A DNA stretch of 11,963 bases from Prolixibacteraceae bacterium (GCA_016931875.1 JAFGDX010000108.1:1-11963), one strand, 5' to 3'. Positions 1 through 6,031 are shown, counted from the stretch's first letter. The notes: generated by a model from the sequence alone, not told the origin. Made by a program: numbers and translations.

Positions 1-221
1 AAATTATGAACCGGCCAGAATGTTTCTTCCGGGAAAGAATCGGTTCCCAGGCCGTCCTGGTTGGTAACCATCACCAATTCGTAATCGAGGTTTTTTCTGA
101 TAAAATGAAGGTTCCGGAAAACCCCGGGAAGAAACCCCAGTTTTTCAAACGAATCAATTTGTTCATCCTCGGTTTCAAAATTCAATGTGCCGTCGCGGTC
201 GATAAAAAGTACTTTTTTCAT
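1..221 (-). CDS. hisB: HisB N-terminal part, histidinol-phosphatase domain (partial)
   Basis: Only the first 73 codons are in the window; the gene runs off the left edge. The start ATG at 219-221 gives [13 protein letters not shown], the HAD-family motif I with the nucleophile and acid/base aspartates at D8 and D10. Further on comes [10 protein letters not shown] (residues 51-60), the motif-II region characteristic of HisB-type histidinol-phosphate phosphatases. In this family the N-terminal HAD domain removes phosphate from histidinol phosphate. When fused to a C-terminal domain, the protein also does the imidazoleglycerol-phosphate dehydratase step. That second domain would lie outside the window, so bifunctionality is inferred from the operon order. 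The gene follows hisC with a 32-bp gap and is the fourth gene of the his operon. An acid- or sugar-phosphatase of the same HAD subfamily is the alternative, but the his context argues against it. Confidence 0.9.
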   Translation of the reverse strand, partial: MKKVLFIDRDGTLNFETEDEQIDSFEKLGFLPGVFRNLHFIRKNLDYELVMVTNQDGLGTDSFPEETFWPVHN

Positions 222-253
222 TTTTTGATGTTTATTCCCTCTTTTTCTGAAAA

Positions 254-1285
254 TTAGATCAATTCTTTTAATGCTTTTAGCAAAATATCGTTTTCATCCG
301 AAGAACCAATGGTAATGCGCAAACTTCCTTCACACAAATGAATTTTTGAGCGGTTACGGACTATGATTCCTTTGTCAACCAGATAGCGATATATTCCTTC
401 GGCATCGTGCATTTTTACCAGCAAAAAGTTTGCATCCGACGGATAAACCTGCACCACAAAAGGAAAATCCTGTAAAAGCTCGGCCATTTTTGCACGTTCG
501 GCAATCAGTAGTTTAGTCCACTTTTTTATTTCTTCGGGTTTTTCCAGCAGCTCCATTGCTTTTTGCTGGGTTAAAACATTCAGGTTGTACGGGTATTTTA
601 TTTTATTCAGAATGTGAATAATTTCTTCTGATGCAAATGCCATTCCCAGTCGAATTCCCGCCATTCCCCATGCTTTTGAAAAAGTTTGTAAAAGAACGAG
701 GTTTGAATTTTTATCAAGTTCAGGCAAAAATGTTTTCCCCGGGGCGAAATCAATATAGGCTTCGTCAATAATTACAATCCCTGCAAATCCGTCGATTATT
801 TTTTGCATTTGTCCGGGGTTGAGGCTGTTTCCTGAAGGGTTATTCGGAGAACAAAGAAAAACAAGTTTGGTATTTTCATCAACCGCATTGAGCAGGCTGC
901 TTGCATCGATATCAAAATTTTCAGTAAGCGATACTTTTTTTACTTCGATATTGTTGATGTCGGCGGCCACCTGGTACATTCCGTAGGTGGGAGTGACGGT
1001 TACGATGTTGTCAGTACCCGGTTCACAAAAGGCACGAATCAGTAAATCGATGGGTTCGTCGCTGCCGTTTCCCAGAAAAATATTTTTGGGATGCGTGTTT
1101 TTTATTTGTGCAATTTTTTCCTTGAGTTTGCGCTGCAACGGATCGGGGTACCGGTTGTAAGGTTTGTTAAACGGATTTTCGTTGGCATCGAGAAAAACCA
1201 TGGCCTCGCCCGTGTATTCGTCGCGAGCCGATGAGTAGGGTTTTAATTCGGCAATGTTTTTCCGTAGTAAGTTGTTGATGTTCAT
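254..1285 (-). CDS. hisC: Histidinol-phosphate aminotransferase HisC
   Basis: A 343-residue PLP-dependent class I/II aminotransferase, normal length for HisC. It interconverts imidazole-acetol phosphate plus glutamate and histidinol phosphate plus 2-oxoglutarate in the cytoplasm. Visible motifs in order are ANENP (34-38) and RYPDP (45-49) near the substrate pocket, GNGSDEPID (72-80), SPNNPSG (146-152), DEAYIDF (174-180) with the PLP-ring aspartate, [10 protein letters not shown] with the Schiff-base lysine K204, IRLG (211-214), and a C-terminal R323 in LRITIG that would bind the substrate carboxylate or phosphate. The start ATG at 1283-1285 lies 24 bp after the hisD stop and leaves a complete N-terminus. 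There is no recognisable Shine-Dalgarno sequence, as is usual in Bacteroidota. It sits between hisD and hisB, so assignment as HisC rather than another aminotransferase is secure. Confidence 0.95.
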   Translation of the reverse strand: MNINNLLRKNIAELKPYSSARDEYTGEAMVFLDANENPFNKPYNRYPDPLQRKLKEKIAQIKNTHPKNIFLGNGSDEPIDLLIRAFCEPGTDNIVTVTPTYGMYQVAADINNIEVKKVSLTENFDIDASSLLNAVDENTKLVFLCSPNNPSGNSLNPGQMQKIIDGFAGIVIIDEAYIDFAPGKTFLPELDKNSNLVLLQTFSKAWGMAGIRLGMAFASEEIIHILNKIKYPYNLNVLTQQKAMELLEKPEEIKKWTKLLIAERAKMAELLQDFPFVVQVYPSDANFLLVKMHDAEGIYRYLVDKGIIVRNRSKIHLCEGSLRITIGSSDENDILLKALKELI

Positions 1286-1309
1286 TGTAGAAAAGTTCTG
1301 AAAGTGAAT

Positions 1310-2593
1310 TTAACGAATATCTTTCAAACGTAAAGTTATTGCATTTTTGTGTGCATCCAACTGTTCTGCGGCCGCCATGATTTCAATGGCCGGGCCAATT
1401 TTTCGCAGTCCTTCTTCTGATATTTCCTGGAAGGTAATTTTTTTCATAAAACTGTCGAGGTTTACACCGCTGTACGAACGTGCCCACCCGTTTGTTGGCA
1501 GGGTGTGGTTGGTTCCCGATGCATAATCGCCGGCACTTTCGGGGGTGAGGTTTCCAAGAAATACCGAGCCGGCGCTGGTGATTTTTTCTGCCATTTCGGT
1601 GTAATCTGTTGTGCAAATAATCAGGTGTTCCGGTGCATATTCATTTATCAGATCAATTTGGCCTGATTTATTGTTCATCACAATGGCAACACTGTTTTCC
1701 AGCGCTTTTGCTGCAATATCTTTTCTCGGAAGATTTTTCAGTTGTATTTGGATTTCCTGTTTTACCTCTTCAACCAATGCTTCTGAGTCAGCAAGTAAAA
1801 CCACCTGACTGTCTGTTCCATGTTCGGCCTGAGAGAGCAAGTCGGAAGTTACAAACTTCGGATTGGCCGTGCGGTCGGCAACCACCATTACTTCCGAAGG
1901 GCCTGCCGGCATGTCGATGGAAACATCGTTCATACTTACCAATTGTTTGGCAGCCATTACGTATTGATTTCCGGGGCCAAAAATTTTGTAGGTTTTGGGC
2001 ACTGTTTCCGTGCCGAACGCCATGGCGCCAATAGCCTGAACACCTCCGAGCCTGAACACTTTTTTTACTCCTGAAATGTTGGCTGCATATAAAATGGCCG
2101 GATGAATTTGTCCTGTTTTGCCGGGTGGCGAGCACAACACTATTTCTGAGCATCCTGCAATCTGTGCGGGAATGGCCAGCATTAAAACCGTTGAAAACAG
2201 GGGAGCAGTGCCTCCCGGAATATACAAGCCAACTTTTTCGACAGGAAGAGGTTTTTGCCAGCAGCTTACCCCCGGCATGGTTTCAGTTTTTTTGATTTCG
2301 GGTTTTTGTGCCGAGTGAAATTTCCTGATATTTTCAGAAGCTAAAAGAATGGCTTCTTTTAGTTCTGGTGCAACCAGGGTTGCGGCTTCTTCGATCTCTT
2401 TTTCTGAAACAGAAAAATCGTCGAGGTTTACGCCGTCAAATTTTTGAGTGTATTCACGAAGCGCACTATCGCCACGGTTTTTAATATCGTTTAAAACCAA
2501 CTGCACCGTTTGGTAAAGTTCCGAAACATTGAAAAGCGGTCGTTTTAAAATTTCGGGCCACTCTTTTCTGTCAGGGTTGATGAATGTTTTCAT
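1310..2593 (-). CDS. hisD: Histidinol dehydrogenase HisD
   Basis: A 427-residue cytoplasmic zinc enzyme that oxidises histidinol to histidine in two NAD-dependent steps, the last reactions of the pathway. The length matches the family. Conserved features visible are VGLYIPGG (121-128), the FGPGNQYV loop (205-212), DMPAGPSEV (227-235), and the zinc ligands Q255, H258 (in SQAEHG), D356 (in SAGDYASG) and H415 (in LDAHKNAI). The catalytic E322-H323 pair is in YAPEHL. NHTLPTNGWAR (362-372) is also typical. All zinc ligands and catalytic residues are intact, so the enzyme should be active. It follows hisG after an 84-bp gap (2594-2677) in which I see no terminator or clear promoter, and precedes hisC by 24 bp, consistent with one transcript. 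Confidence 0.97.
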   Translation of the reverse strand: MKTFINPDRKEWPEILKRPLFNVSELYQTVQLVLNDIKNRGDSALREYTQKFDGVNLDDFSVSEKEIEEAATLVAPELKEAILLASENIRKFHSAQKPEIKKTETMPGVSCWQKPLPVEKVGLYIPGGTAPLFSTVLMLAIPAQIAGCSEIVLCSPPGKTGQIHPAILYAANISGVKKVFRLGGVQAIGAMAFGTETVPKTYKIFGPGNQYVMAAKQLVSMNDVSIDMPAGPSEVMVVADRTANPKFVTSDLLSQAEHGTDSQVVLLADSEALVEEVKQEIQIQLKNLPRKDIAAKALENSVAIVMNNKSGQIDLINEYAPEHLIICTTDYTEMAEKITSAGSVFLGNLTPESAGDYASGTNHTLPTNGWARSYSGVNLDSFMKKITFQEISEEGLRKIGPAIEIMAAAEQLDAHKNAITLRLKDIR

Positions 2594-2677
2594 ATTTCTG
2601 ATCGTGTTGTCAATGTTCTCAATATTGTCGTTAATTTACTTCATTTCTATAGCTTTCCGGCTTCACTTTTATGGTTT

Positions 2678-3538
2678 TCAGAAAATCATTTTTTCTATTG
2701 GTACTACCAGAATACCTTCAGCGCCGGCTTTTTTCAGCTTTCCTATAATTTCCCAGAAATCGTCTTCGGCAATTACCGAGTGCATCGAACTCCAGCCTTG
2801 CTGCGCCAAAGGCACCACTGTTGGGCTTTTCATTCCGGGAAGCAATGCTGCGATTTCCTGGATTTTGTGGTTGGGCGAATTTAGTAAAATGTATTTTTTC
2901 CCAACGGCGCGCTGCACCGATTCCATTCGGAAAATAAACTCATTCAGAATATCACGTTTTTCAGACGGCAGGTTTGGATTGGCAATTAAAACCGCTTCTG
3001 AATGGGTGATTACTTCCACCTCTTTTAAACGATTGCTGATGAGGGTTGAGCCTGAACTTACAATGTCGAAAATAGCATCGGCCAGGCCAATTCCGGGTGC
3101 AATTTCAACTGAACCCGTAATGACATGAATTTCGGCTTGAATGTGGTTTTTATCGAGCCATTTTTTTAAAATAACGGGGTAGGAGGTGGCAATTTTTTTA
3201 TGGTTAAAAAATTCAGGGCCTGTGTATTCCAACGATTTTGGAATGGCCAGCGAGAGCCGGCATTTGCTAAACCCAAGCCGTTGGGCAATAACTACATTTT
3301 CCTGTTTTTCCAGCATTTCGTTTTCGCCAACAATGCCAATGTCGGCCACTCCGTCGGCCACTGTTTGCGGAATGTCGTCGTCTCGAAGAAAGAGTGCATC
3401 CATGGGGAAATTTTTAGCAGCGGCTATCAATGTTCTTCTTCCCAGTGAAAGAGAAATGCCGGTTTCCTTGATAAGTTGCATCGATTCTTCGTTCAATCGT
3501 CCTTTGGTTTGAATTGCAATTTTAAGTCTGTTCTCCAT
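2678..3538 (-). CDS. hisG: ATP phosphoribosyltransferase HisG (long form)
   Basis: A 286-residue enzyme that condenses ATP and PRPP to phosphoribosyl-ATP, the first committed and normally feedback-inhibited step of histidine synthesis. The N-terminus LKIAIQTKGRL (5-15) is the family hallmark. The PRPP-binding segment is LADAIFDIVSSGSTL (152-166), followed by EVEVITHSEAVLIAN. The length and a C-terminal region of about 75 residues (roughly 212-286, ending GILVVPIEKM) fit the long HisG form with an ACT-like regulatory domain for histidine binding, so no HisZ partner should be needed. I chose the ATG at 3536-3538; an in-frame ATG at 3578-3580 would add 14 mostly basic residues (MERQRKRRTIIVKK) not typical of the family. 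It is the first structural gene of the operon and lies just downstream of the attenuator hairpin. Confidence 0.95.
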   Translation of the reverse strand: MENRLKIAIQTKGRLNEESMQLIKETGISLSLGRRTLIAAAKNFPMDALFLRDDDIPQTVADGVADIGIVGENEMLEKQENVVIAQRLGFSKCRLSLAIPKSLEYTGPEFFNHKKIATSYPVILKKWLDKNHIQAEIHVITGSVEIAPGIGLADAIFDIVSSGSTLISNRLKEVEVITHSEAVLIANPNLPSEKRDILNEFIFRMESVQRAVGKKYILLNSPNHKIQEIAALLPGMKSPTVVPLAQQGWSSMHSVIAEDDFWEIIGKLKKAGAEGILVVPIEKMIF

Positions 3539-3600
3539 TTTTTTAACTATTATAGTTCGTCTTTTTCGTTGCCTCTCCATTTTGAAAGGTTGATAGGCCC

Positions 3601-3636
3601 CAATAAAAAAGGCCTGCCTTTCCCGGCAAGCCTTTT
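3601..3636 (-). terminator. Attenuator terminator hairpin of the his leader
   Basis: On the minus-strand RNA, AAAAGGCUUGCC and GGCAGGCCUUUU form a 12-bp stem (11 Watson-Crick pairs and one G·U) around a GGGAAA loop, followed by a U-rich tail UUUUUUAUUG. The same stem read on the plus strand would have an A/C mismatch in place of the G·U and a weaker T-run, so the hairpin is built for minus-strand transcription, towards hisG. It lies 36 nt after the stop of the His-rich leader peptide and 62 nt before the hisG start. Since it sits upstream of hisG in the operon's own direction, it is best read as a conditional (attenuator) terminator rather than the end of another gene. Confidence 0.85.
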
Positions 3637-3672
3637 AGTAAAATATCTTCAAAAAAAGATTGGACAAAACAA

Positions 3673-3735
3673 TTACAGCCTACCAGTTGATTGGTTATTC
3701 CGATGATGGCCGTGATGTCCGAATCTGTTATTCAT
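3673..3735 (-). CDS. hisL: His operon leader peptide (HHGHH)
   Basis: A 20-codon ORF, MNNRFGHHGHHRNNQSTGRL, starting at the ATG at 3733-3735 and ending in TAA at 3673-3675. Four of five consecutive codons (7, 8, 10, 11) are His: CAT CAC, GGC, CAT CAT. A cluster like this upstream of hisG and a terminator hairpin is the signature of ribosome-mediated attenuation. Shortage of charged His-tRNA would stall the ribosome on codons 7-11, leaving the 3' end of the ORF free to pair with the terminator's 5' arm. With ample His-tRNA the ribosome reaches the stop codon and the terminator forms. The peptide itself probably has no function. In Proteobacteria the his leader has a longer His run; this shorter HHGHH arrangement is my reading from sequence, without an alignment. 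No Shine-Dalgarno sequence precedes it. Confidence 0.85.
   Translation of the reverse strand: MNNRFGHHGHHRNNQSTGRL
3677..3684 (-). promoter_or_regulatory. Candidate antiterminator strand of the his attenuator
   Basis: The minus-strand RNA here reads GGUAGGCU, covering leader codons 18-20. It can pair over eight consecutive positions with GGCUUGCC (3625-3632), the 5' arm of the terminator, using five Watson-Crick and three G·U pairs. The preceding codons can form a competing short hairpin, ACCA (codons 14-15) with UGGU (codons 17-18), through the loop AUCAAC. This gives the three-segment logic expected of an attenuator. A ribosome stalled at His codon 11 ends 18 nt before the segment, so it would cover the ACCA strand and leave this one free. 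The pairing was worked out by eye and its energy was not calculated. Confidence 0.55.
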
Positions 3736-3751
3736 TTTCAATTCTTTGCTG

Positions 3752-3784
3752 CAAGTATAAGTATTAAATTTGAATTTAGCCAAA
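3752..3784 (-). promoter_or_regulatory. Candidate his operon promoter (Bacteroidota sigma-70 type)
   Basis: On the minus strand TTTG (3781-3784) is followed after 21 nt by TATACTTG (3752-3759). This matches the Bacteroidota consensus TTTG / TAnnTTTG with one mismatch in the -7 box. Transcription would start near 3746-3748, giving the leader peptide an untranslated stretch of only about 11-13 nt, a normal distance for attenuator leaders. Confidence 0.55.
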
Positions 3785-3836
3785 GTCAGTCTGTAAAAAT
3801 TAAGATTTGTAAAATAAATTTCATTTATGATTTTAT

Positions 3837-3867
3837 TTTGAAAAATGCAATCGGTTGCATACATTTG
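3837..3867 (+). promoter_or_regulatory. Promoter of the GH105-type hydrolase gene
   Basis: TTTG at 3837-3840, a 19-bp spacer, then TACATTTG at 3860-3867. Both elements are perfect matches to the Bacteroidota vegetative promoter consensus (TTTG / TAnnTTTG) with the preferred spacing. The predicted transcription start is near 3872-3875, leaving a leader of about 90 nt before the ATG at 3967. It diverges from the his promoter, with about 50 bp between the two -33 elements. Confidence 0.75.
3845..3860. promoter_or_regulatory. LacI-type operator in the promoter spacer
   Basis: ATGCAATCGGTTGCAT is an inverted repeat with 6-bp arms ATGCAA/TTGCAT around TCGG. It fits the general LacI/GalR half-site logic AAnCGnTT and every position of the cre-like consensus WTGNAANCGNWWNCAW. 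It lies entirely between the -33 and -7 boxes (it shares one base with the -7 box), so a bound protein would block RNA polymerase. No LacI-family gene is in the window, so the regulator would have to act from elsewhere. Its inducer, perhaps a uronate or oligouronide given the target enzyme, is inference. Confidence 0.7.
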
Positions 3868-3966
3868 CCCAAAGCACATTATAAACCAATTTTCTCGGGG
3901 TGTGAGAATAAGACACAATAAAAATGAGTGCAAACAGTAATAACCAATAAAAACTACTTATTTACC

Positions 3967-5073
3967 ATGAATAAACTGATTACTAGCCTTCTGTTACTAT
4001 GTATTTTTGCAGGTACAACCTTTGGGCAAAAAACCGGAAATGAGAAGCTTTTTAAAGATTCGCATATTAAAAAAACGATGAAAAAAGCGCTTGACTGGCA
4101 GTTGAAAAATCCGAAACACGAGTTGTACGACTGGACAAACGGGGCCTTTTATGCCGGTGTTTTTGCAGCGTGGGAAACAACGGGTTCAAAAAAAATATGG
4201 AAAGCATTGCTGGAGATGGGTGAAGCCAATGAATGGAAGCCCGGCCCCCGTTTACACCATGCCGATGATCATGCCATTTGCCAGACTTATATTGATATGT
4301 ATCGTGTTTCGGGAGATGATAAAATGATCCGGCCTTTTATTGAAACAATGGATGAATTTATGGCAACGCCGTATGAAACAGGCGATATACGAAAATGCAC
4401 ATGGTGGTGGTGCGATGCGCTTTTTATGGGCCCGGCTGCTTTTGTAAAATTGGGAATTACATTGGAAGACGGTAAATACCTGGCATTAAATGACCAACTG
4501 TTTGAAGAGTGTTATGAATTATTGTACGACAAGGAAGAACACCTGTATGCCAGAGATATTCGCTATAAATGGAATGAACCCGGAATTGAAGTGCTAAAAG
4601 AAAATAACGGGAAGAAAATTTTCTGGTCGCGTGGAAATGGCTGGGTGATGGGAGGCCTGGTTCGTGTATTGGAAGAATTGCCTGAAAATCATTCAACCCG
4701 CGATTTTTATATTCAGAACTTCAGGGAAATGGCTGAAAAAGTGGTTTCACTTCAACAGGAAGATGGTTTGTGGAGAGCAAGTTTGCTGGATCCGGAATCG
4801 TACCCTGGTGGCGAGGCCAGTGGTTCAGGTTTTTATACCTACGCACTTGCGTGGGGAATCAACAACGGAATTCTGGACAAGGAAACATATCTGCCGGCGG
4901 TTGAAAAAGCCTGGGTTGGAATGAATTCGTTAATTCAACCAGACGGTCACGTAGGCTGGGTGCAGCCCATTGGCGCCGACCCGCGAAAAAATTTCTCTGC
5001 CGAAAGCTGGGAAGTATATGGAACCGGCGCTTTTTTGCTTGCCGGAAGCGAGGTGATAAAATTGAATGATTAA
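3967..5073 (+). CDS. Secreted GH105/GH88-type unsaturated glycuronyl hydrolase
   Basis: A 368-residue protein with a signal peptide (about residues 1-20, MNKLITSLLLLCIFAGTTFG) and no lipobox, so it is exported, most likely to the periplasm. The rest fits the (alpha/alpha)6-barrel Glyco_hydro_88 family, mainly the GH105 branch (YteR/YesR-like). These enzymes hydrate the unsaturated uronic acid left at the end of oligosaccharides by pectin or other polysaccharide lyases and release it. Marks are DWTNGAFYAGVF (55-66), HHADDHA (97-103), WWWCDALFMGPA (146-157) with D150 as the likely catalytic aspartate, FWSRGNGW (219-226), DGLWRAS (266-272) and SGSGFYTYALAWGI (285-298). I took the ATG at 3967 because it starts the signal peptide; an upstream in-frame ATG at 3928 would bury it. 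No SusC/SusD or lyase gene is nearby, so it looks like a solitary gene controlled by its own operator. The exact substrate cannot be read. Confidence 0.85.
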   Translation: MNKLITSLLLLCIFAGTTFGQKTGNEKLFKDSHIKKTMKKALDWQLKNPKHELYDWTNGAFYAGVFAAWETTGSKKIWKALLEMGEANEWKPGPRLHHADDHAICQTYIDMYRVSGDDKMIRPFIETMDEFMATPYETGDIRKCTWWWCDALFMGPAAFVKLGITLEDGKYLALNDQLFEECYELLYDKEEHLYARDIRYKWNEPGIEVLKENNGKKIFWSRGNGWVMGGLVRVLEELPENHSTRDFYIQNFREMAEKVVSLQQEDGLWRASLLDPESYPGGEASGSGFYTYALAWGINNGILDKETYLPAVEKAWVGMNSLIQPDGHVGWVQPIGADPRKNFSAESWEVYGTGAFLLAGSEVIKLND

Positions 5074-5091
5074 TGCAAATATAAATTGAAG

Positions 5092-5118
5092 AAAAGGCTC
5101 CGCAACCGGAGCCTTTTT
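5092..5118. terminator. Bidirectional terminator between convergent genes
   Basis: AAAAGGCTCCG and CGGAGCCTTTT form a perfect 11-bp stem with a CAAC loop, with a T-run on the plus strand and the complementary A-run giving a U-run on the minus strand. It starts 18 bp after the hydrolase stop codon and ends 5 bp from the stop of the minus-strand gene at 5123, so it can serve both. Confidence 0.9.
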
Positions 5119-5122
5119 CTGT

Positions 5123-5491
5123 TTACTTTGTTTTTTCAGCTTTTAATTCGATTTTGCCATCCGGAGTATCTACCGTGCCGGTCATTTTTGTCCCGTCAAC
5201 TTTTGCCTCAATACCAATATAGTCGTATTCAATGTAAAGTCCGCTTTTTAAAACTCCTTCTTCAAAGGTTAGTTTTGTCATTTGAACTTTAGTCCCGTCG
5301 TTAAATTGCACTTCGCCAGCCAGTTCTCCTTCTTTTTCGGTAAAAACAAGTGTTCCTGTCTCATAACCGTAAGGAGCCGAGGCAACTTCGTATTTCCATT
5401 TTCCGAGAAGATCTTTTTTTTCGGTTTTTGCCGTAACACTTTGTATGGCAACCCATCCGAACAGCAGGGTAAAAATGAGTAGTTTTTTCAT
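5123..5491 (-). CDS. Small secreted beta-rich protein, function unknown
   Basis: A 122-residue protein with a clear signal peptide (MKKLLIFTLLFGWVAIQSVTA, cleavage after A21) and no lipobox cysteine. The mature part of about 100 residues alternates short polar and hydrophobic strands with glycine turns: LLGKWKYEV (28-36), YETGTLVFTEKEGELAGEVQF (43-63), IGIEAKVDGTKMTGTVDTPDG (92-112). GKW near the start and the repeated strand-G-turn pattern suggest a small lipocalin/calycin-like beta-barrel or sandwich, but I do not recognise a named family. The start at 5489-5491 was chosen because it begins the signal peptide; an in-frame ATG at 5536 is rejected. It lies 86 bp downstream of the zinc-ribbon gene on the same strand and might share its transcript. 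I found no convincing promoter of its own. Confidence 0.75.
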   Translation of the reverse strand: MKKLLIFTLLFGWVAIQSVTAKTEKKDLLGKWKYEVASAPYGYETGTLVFTEKEGELAGEVQFNDGTKVQMTKLTFEEGVLKSGLYIEYDYIGIEAKVDGTKMTGTVDTPDGKIELKAEKTK

Positions 5492-5530
5492 GTTGTTTAA
5501 GTTTATTGAATATGAAAATTTGGTTGAAAA

Positions 5531-5545
5531 TAACAAGAATTGTTA
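5531..5545. repeat. Short inverted repeat between the two small genes
   Basis: TAACAA-GAA-TTGTTA, a 15-bp perfect palindrome in the 86-bp gap between the zinc-ribbon stop and the start of the secreted protein. On the minus-strand RNA it would form a 6-bp AU-rich hairpin followed by UUUUC, too weak for a confident terminator. It may equally be an operator for the downstream gene, or chance in AT-rich DNA. Confidence 0.3.
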
Positions 5546-5577
5546 ATTGTAAGTGTTTTATAAATAAATTTCTGGCT

Positions 5578-5934
5578 TTAAATATCCTCTTTTTTTACCA
5601 GCAGGTACTTGTTGTTGTCTAATTTTAAATATCCCTGGTCGTAGCAAAAAAAGTAAATGTTTCCATTGCGTGTTTTGTAATAATGTGTGTGAAAGTCAAA
5701 ATTGAAATTTCTTTTTTCCAGCTTTTTGGCATAAACAGTTGTTTTTTCTTCTGAATTTAATTCTTCCAGAATGGAGTGGTTGGTTTTTAAAATGCGGTTT
5801 ATCCTTCGAATGTATTTGGTTGATTTACCCAGTTTTTTGTTGTTGTATGCATTTCGGCAAAGATCATTACAAAATTTTTGATCGGCTCTTCCCTTTAAAG
5901 GCTCACCACATTCCAAACATTTTCTTTCTTCCAT
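5578..5934 (-). CDS. Small zinc-ribbon protein, function unknown
   Basis: A 118-residue cytoplasmic protein. The N-terminus has a treble-clef/zinc-ribbon-like motif, C6-x2-C9 (CLECG) and C22-x3-C26 (FCNDLCRNAYNN), with the sequence QKFCND typical of small Bacteroidota proteins that bind one zinc. A basic helical stretch follows (about 33-60, YIRRINRILKTNHSILEEL), then a beta-rich, aromatic C-terminal part (78-113, FNFDFHTHYYKTRNGNIYFFCYDQGY) that resembles the end of other members of this uncharacterised group. A nucleic-acid-binding role is plausible from the cysteines and basic helix, but is inference. The start at 5932-5934 was chosen over the in-frame ATG at 6069 because the longer version would run through the promoter and operator region and adds unconserved-looking sequence. 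It is divergent from ssb. Confidence 0.75.
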   Translation of the reverse strand: MEERKCLECGEPLKGRADQKFCNDLCRNAYNNKKLGKSTKYIRRINRILKTNHSILEELNSEEKTTVYAKKLEKRNFNFDFHTHYYKTRNGNIYFFCYDQGYLKLDNNKYLLVKKEDI

Positions 5935-5969
5935 TAAAAATATTATTTTTTGTAATGTGCTAATATATA

Positions 5970-5999
5970 AAAATATATCCGTTTGTAAACGCTTACAAA
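5970..5999 (-). promoter_or_regulatory. Candidate promoter of the zinc-ribbon gene
   Basis: On the minus strand TTTG (5996-5999), an 18-nt spacer, then TATATTTT (5970-5977), one mismatch from TAnnTTTG. The start would be near 5964, about 30 nt before the ATG. The perfect palindrome at 5980-6001 covers the -33 box and nearly all of the spacer. Confidence 0.45.
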
Positions 6000-6001
6000 C
6001 G
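5980..6001. promoter_or_regulatory. Perfect 22-bp palindromic operator, copy 1
   Basis: Nine-base arms CGTTTGTAA and TTACAAACG are separated by ACGC, a perfect inverted repeat. Its core TTGTAAACGCTTACAA fits the LacI/CcpA-like consensus WTGNAANCGNWWNCAW at every position. It lies in the divergent region between the zinc-ribbon gene and ssb, over the candidate zinc-ribbon promoter. The bound protein is unknown. Confidence 0.7.
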
Positions 6002-6009
6002 TTTATTGT

Positions 6010-6031
6010 CGATTGTAAATATTTATAAACC
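6010..6031. promoter_or_regulatory. Degenerate 22-bp operator, copy 2
   Basis: This segment aligns without gaps to the palindrome at 5980-6001, matching at 16 of 22 positions, and starts exactly 30 bp after it. Its core TTGTAAATATTTATAA is itself an imperfect palindrome (one mismatched pair) but lacks the central CG. The 30-bp step is close to three helical turns, which would put both sites on the same face of the DNA. It falls in the spacer of the candidate ssb promoter. Confidence 0.55.

Noticed and set aside
1383..2318. Several open frames of 65-130 codons on both strands across hisD.
   Set aside because: They are shadows of hisD in other frames; hisD has every catalytic residue and a full-length frame.
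3539..3580. An earlier in-frame start for hisG at 3578-3580.
   Set aside because: It would add 14 mostly basic residues before the family-typical LKIAIQTKGRL start. HisG proteins normally begin within a few residues of that motif, so the ATG at 3538 fits better.
3601..3636. Reading the hairpin before hisG as a plus-strand terminator.
   Set aside because: No plus-strand gene ends there, the stem has an A/C mismatch in that direction, and the long T-run is on the minus strand.
3814..3828. Inverted repeat ATAAAT-TTC-ATTTAT between the two divergent promoters.
   Set aside because: It is built only of A/T apart from the loop, in an AT-rich region, and does not coincide with a promoter element. 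Chance is the simpler explanation.
3736..3933. An 86-residue minus-strand ORF that contains the his leader peptide as its end.
   Set aside because: The upstream part crosses the divergent promoters and looks like unselected AT-rich sequence; only the last 20 codons, from the ATG at 3735, make sense as a leader peptide.
3928..3966. An earlier start for the glycoside hydrolase at 3928.
   Set aside because: It would place 13 extra residues before a complete signal peptide beginning at 3967.
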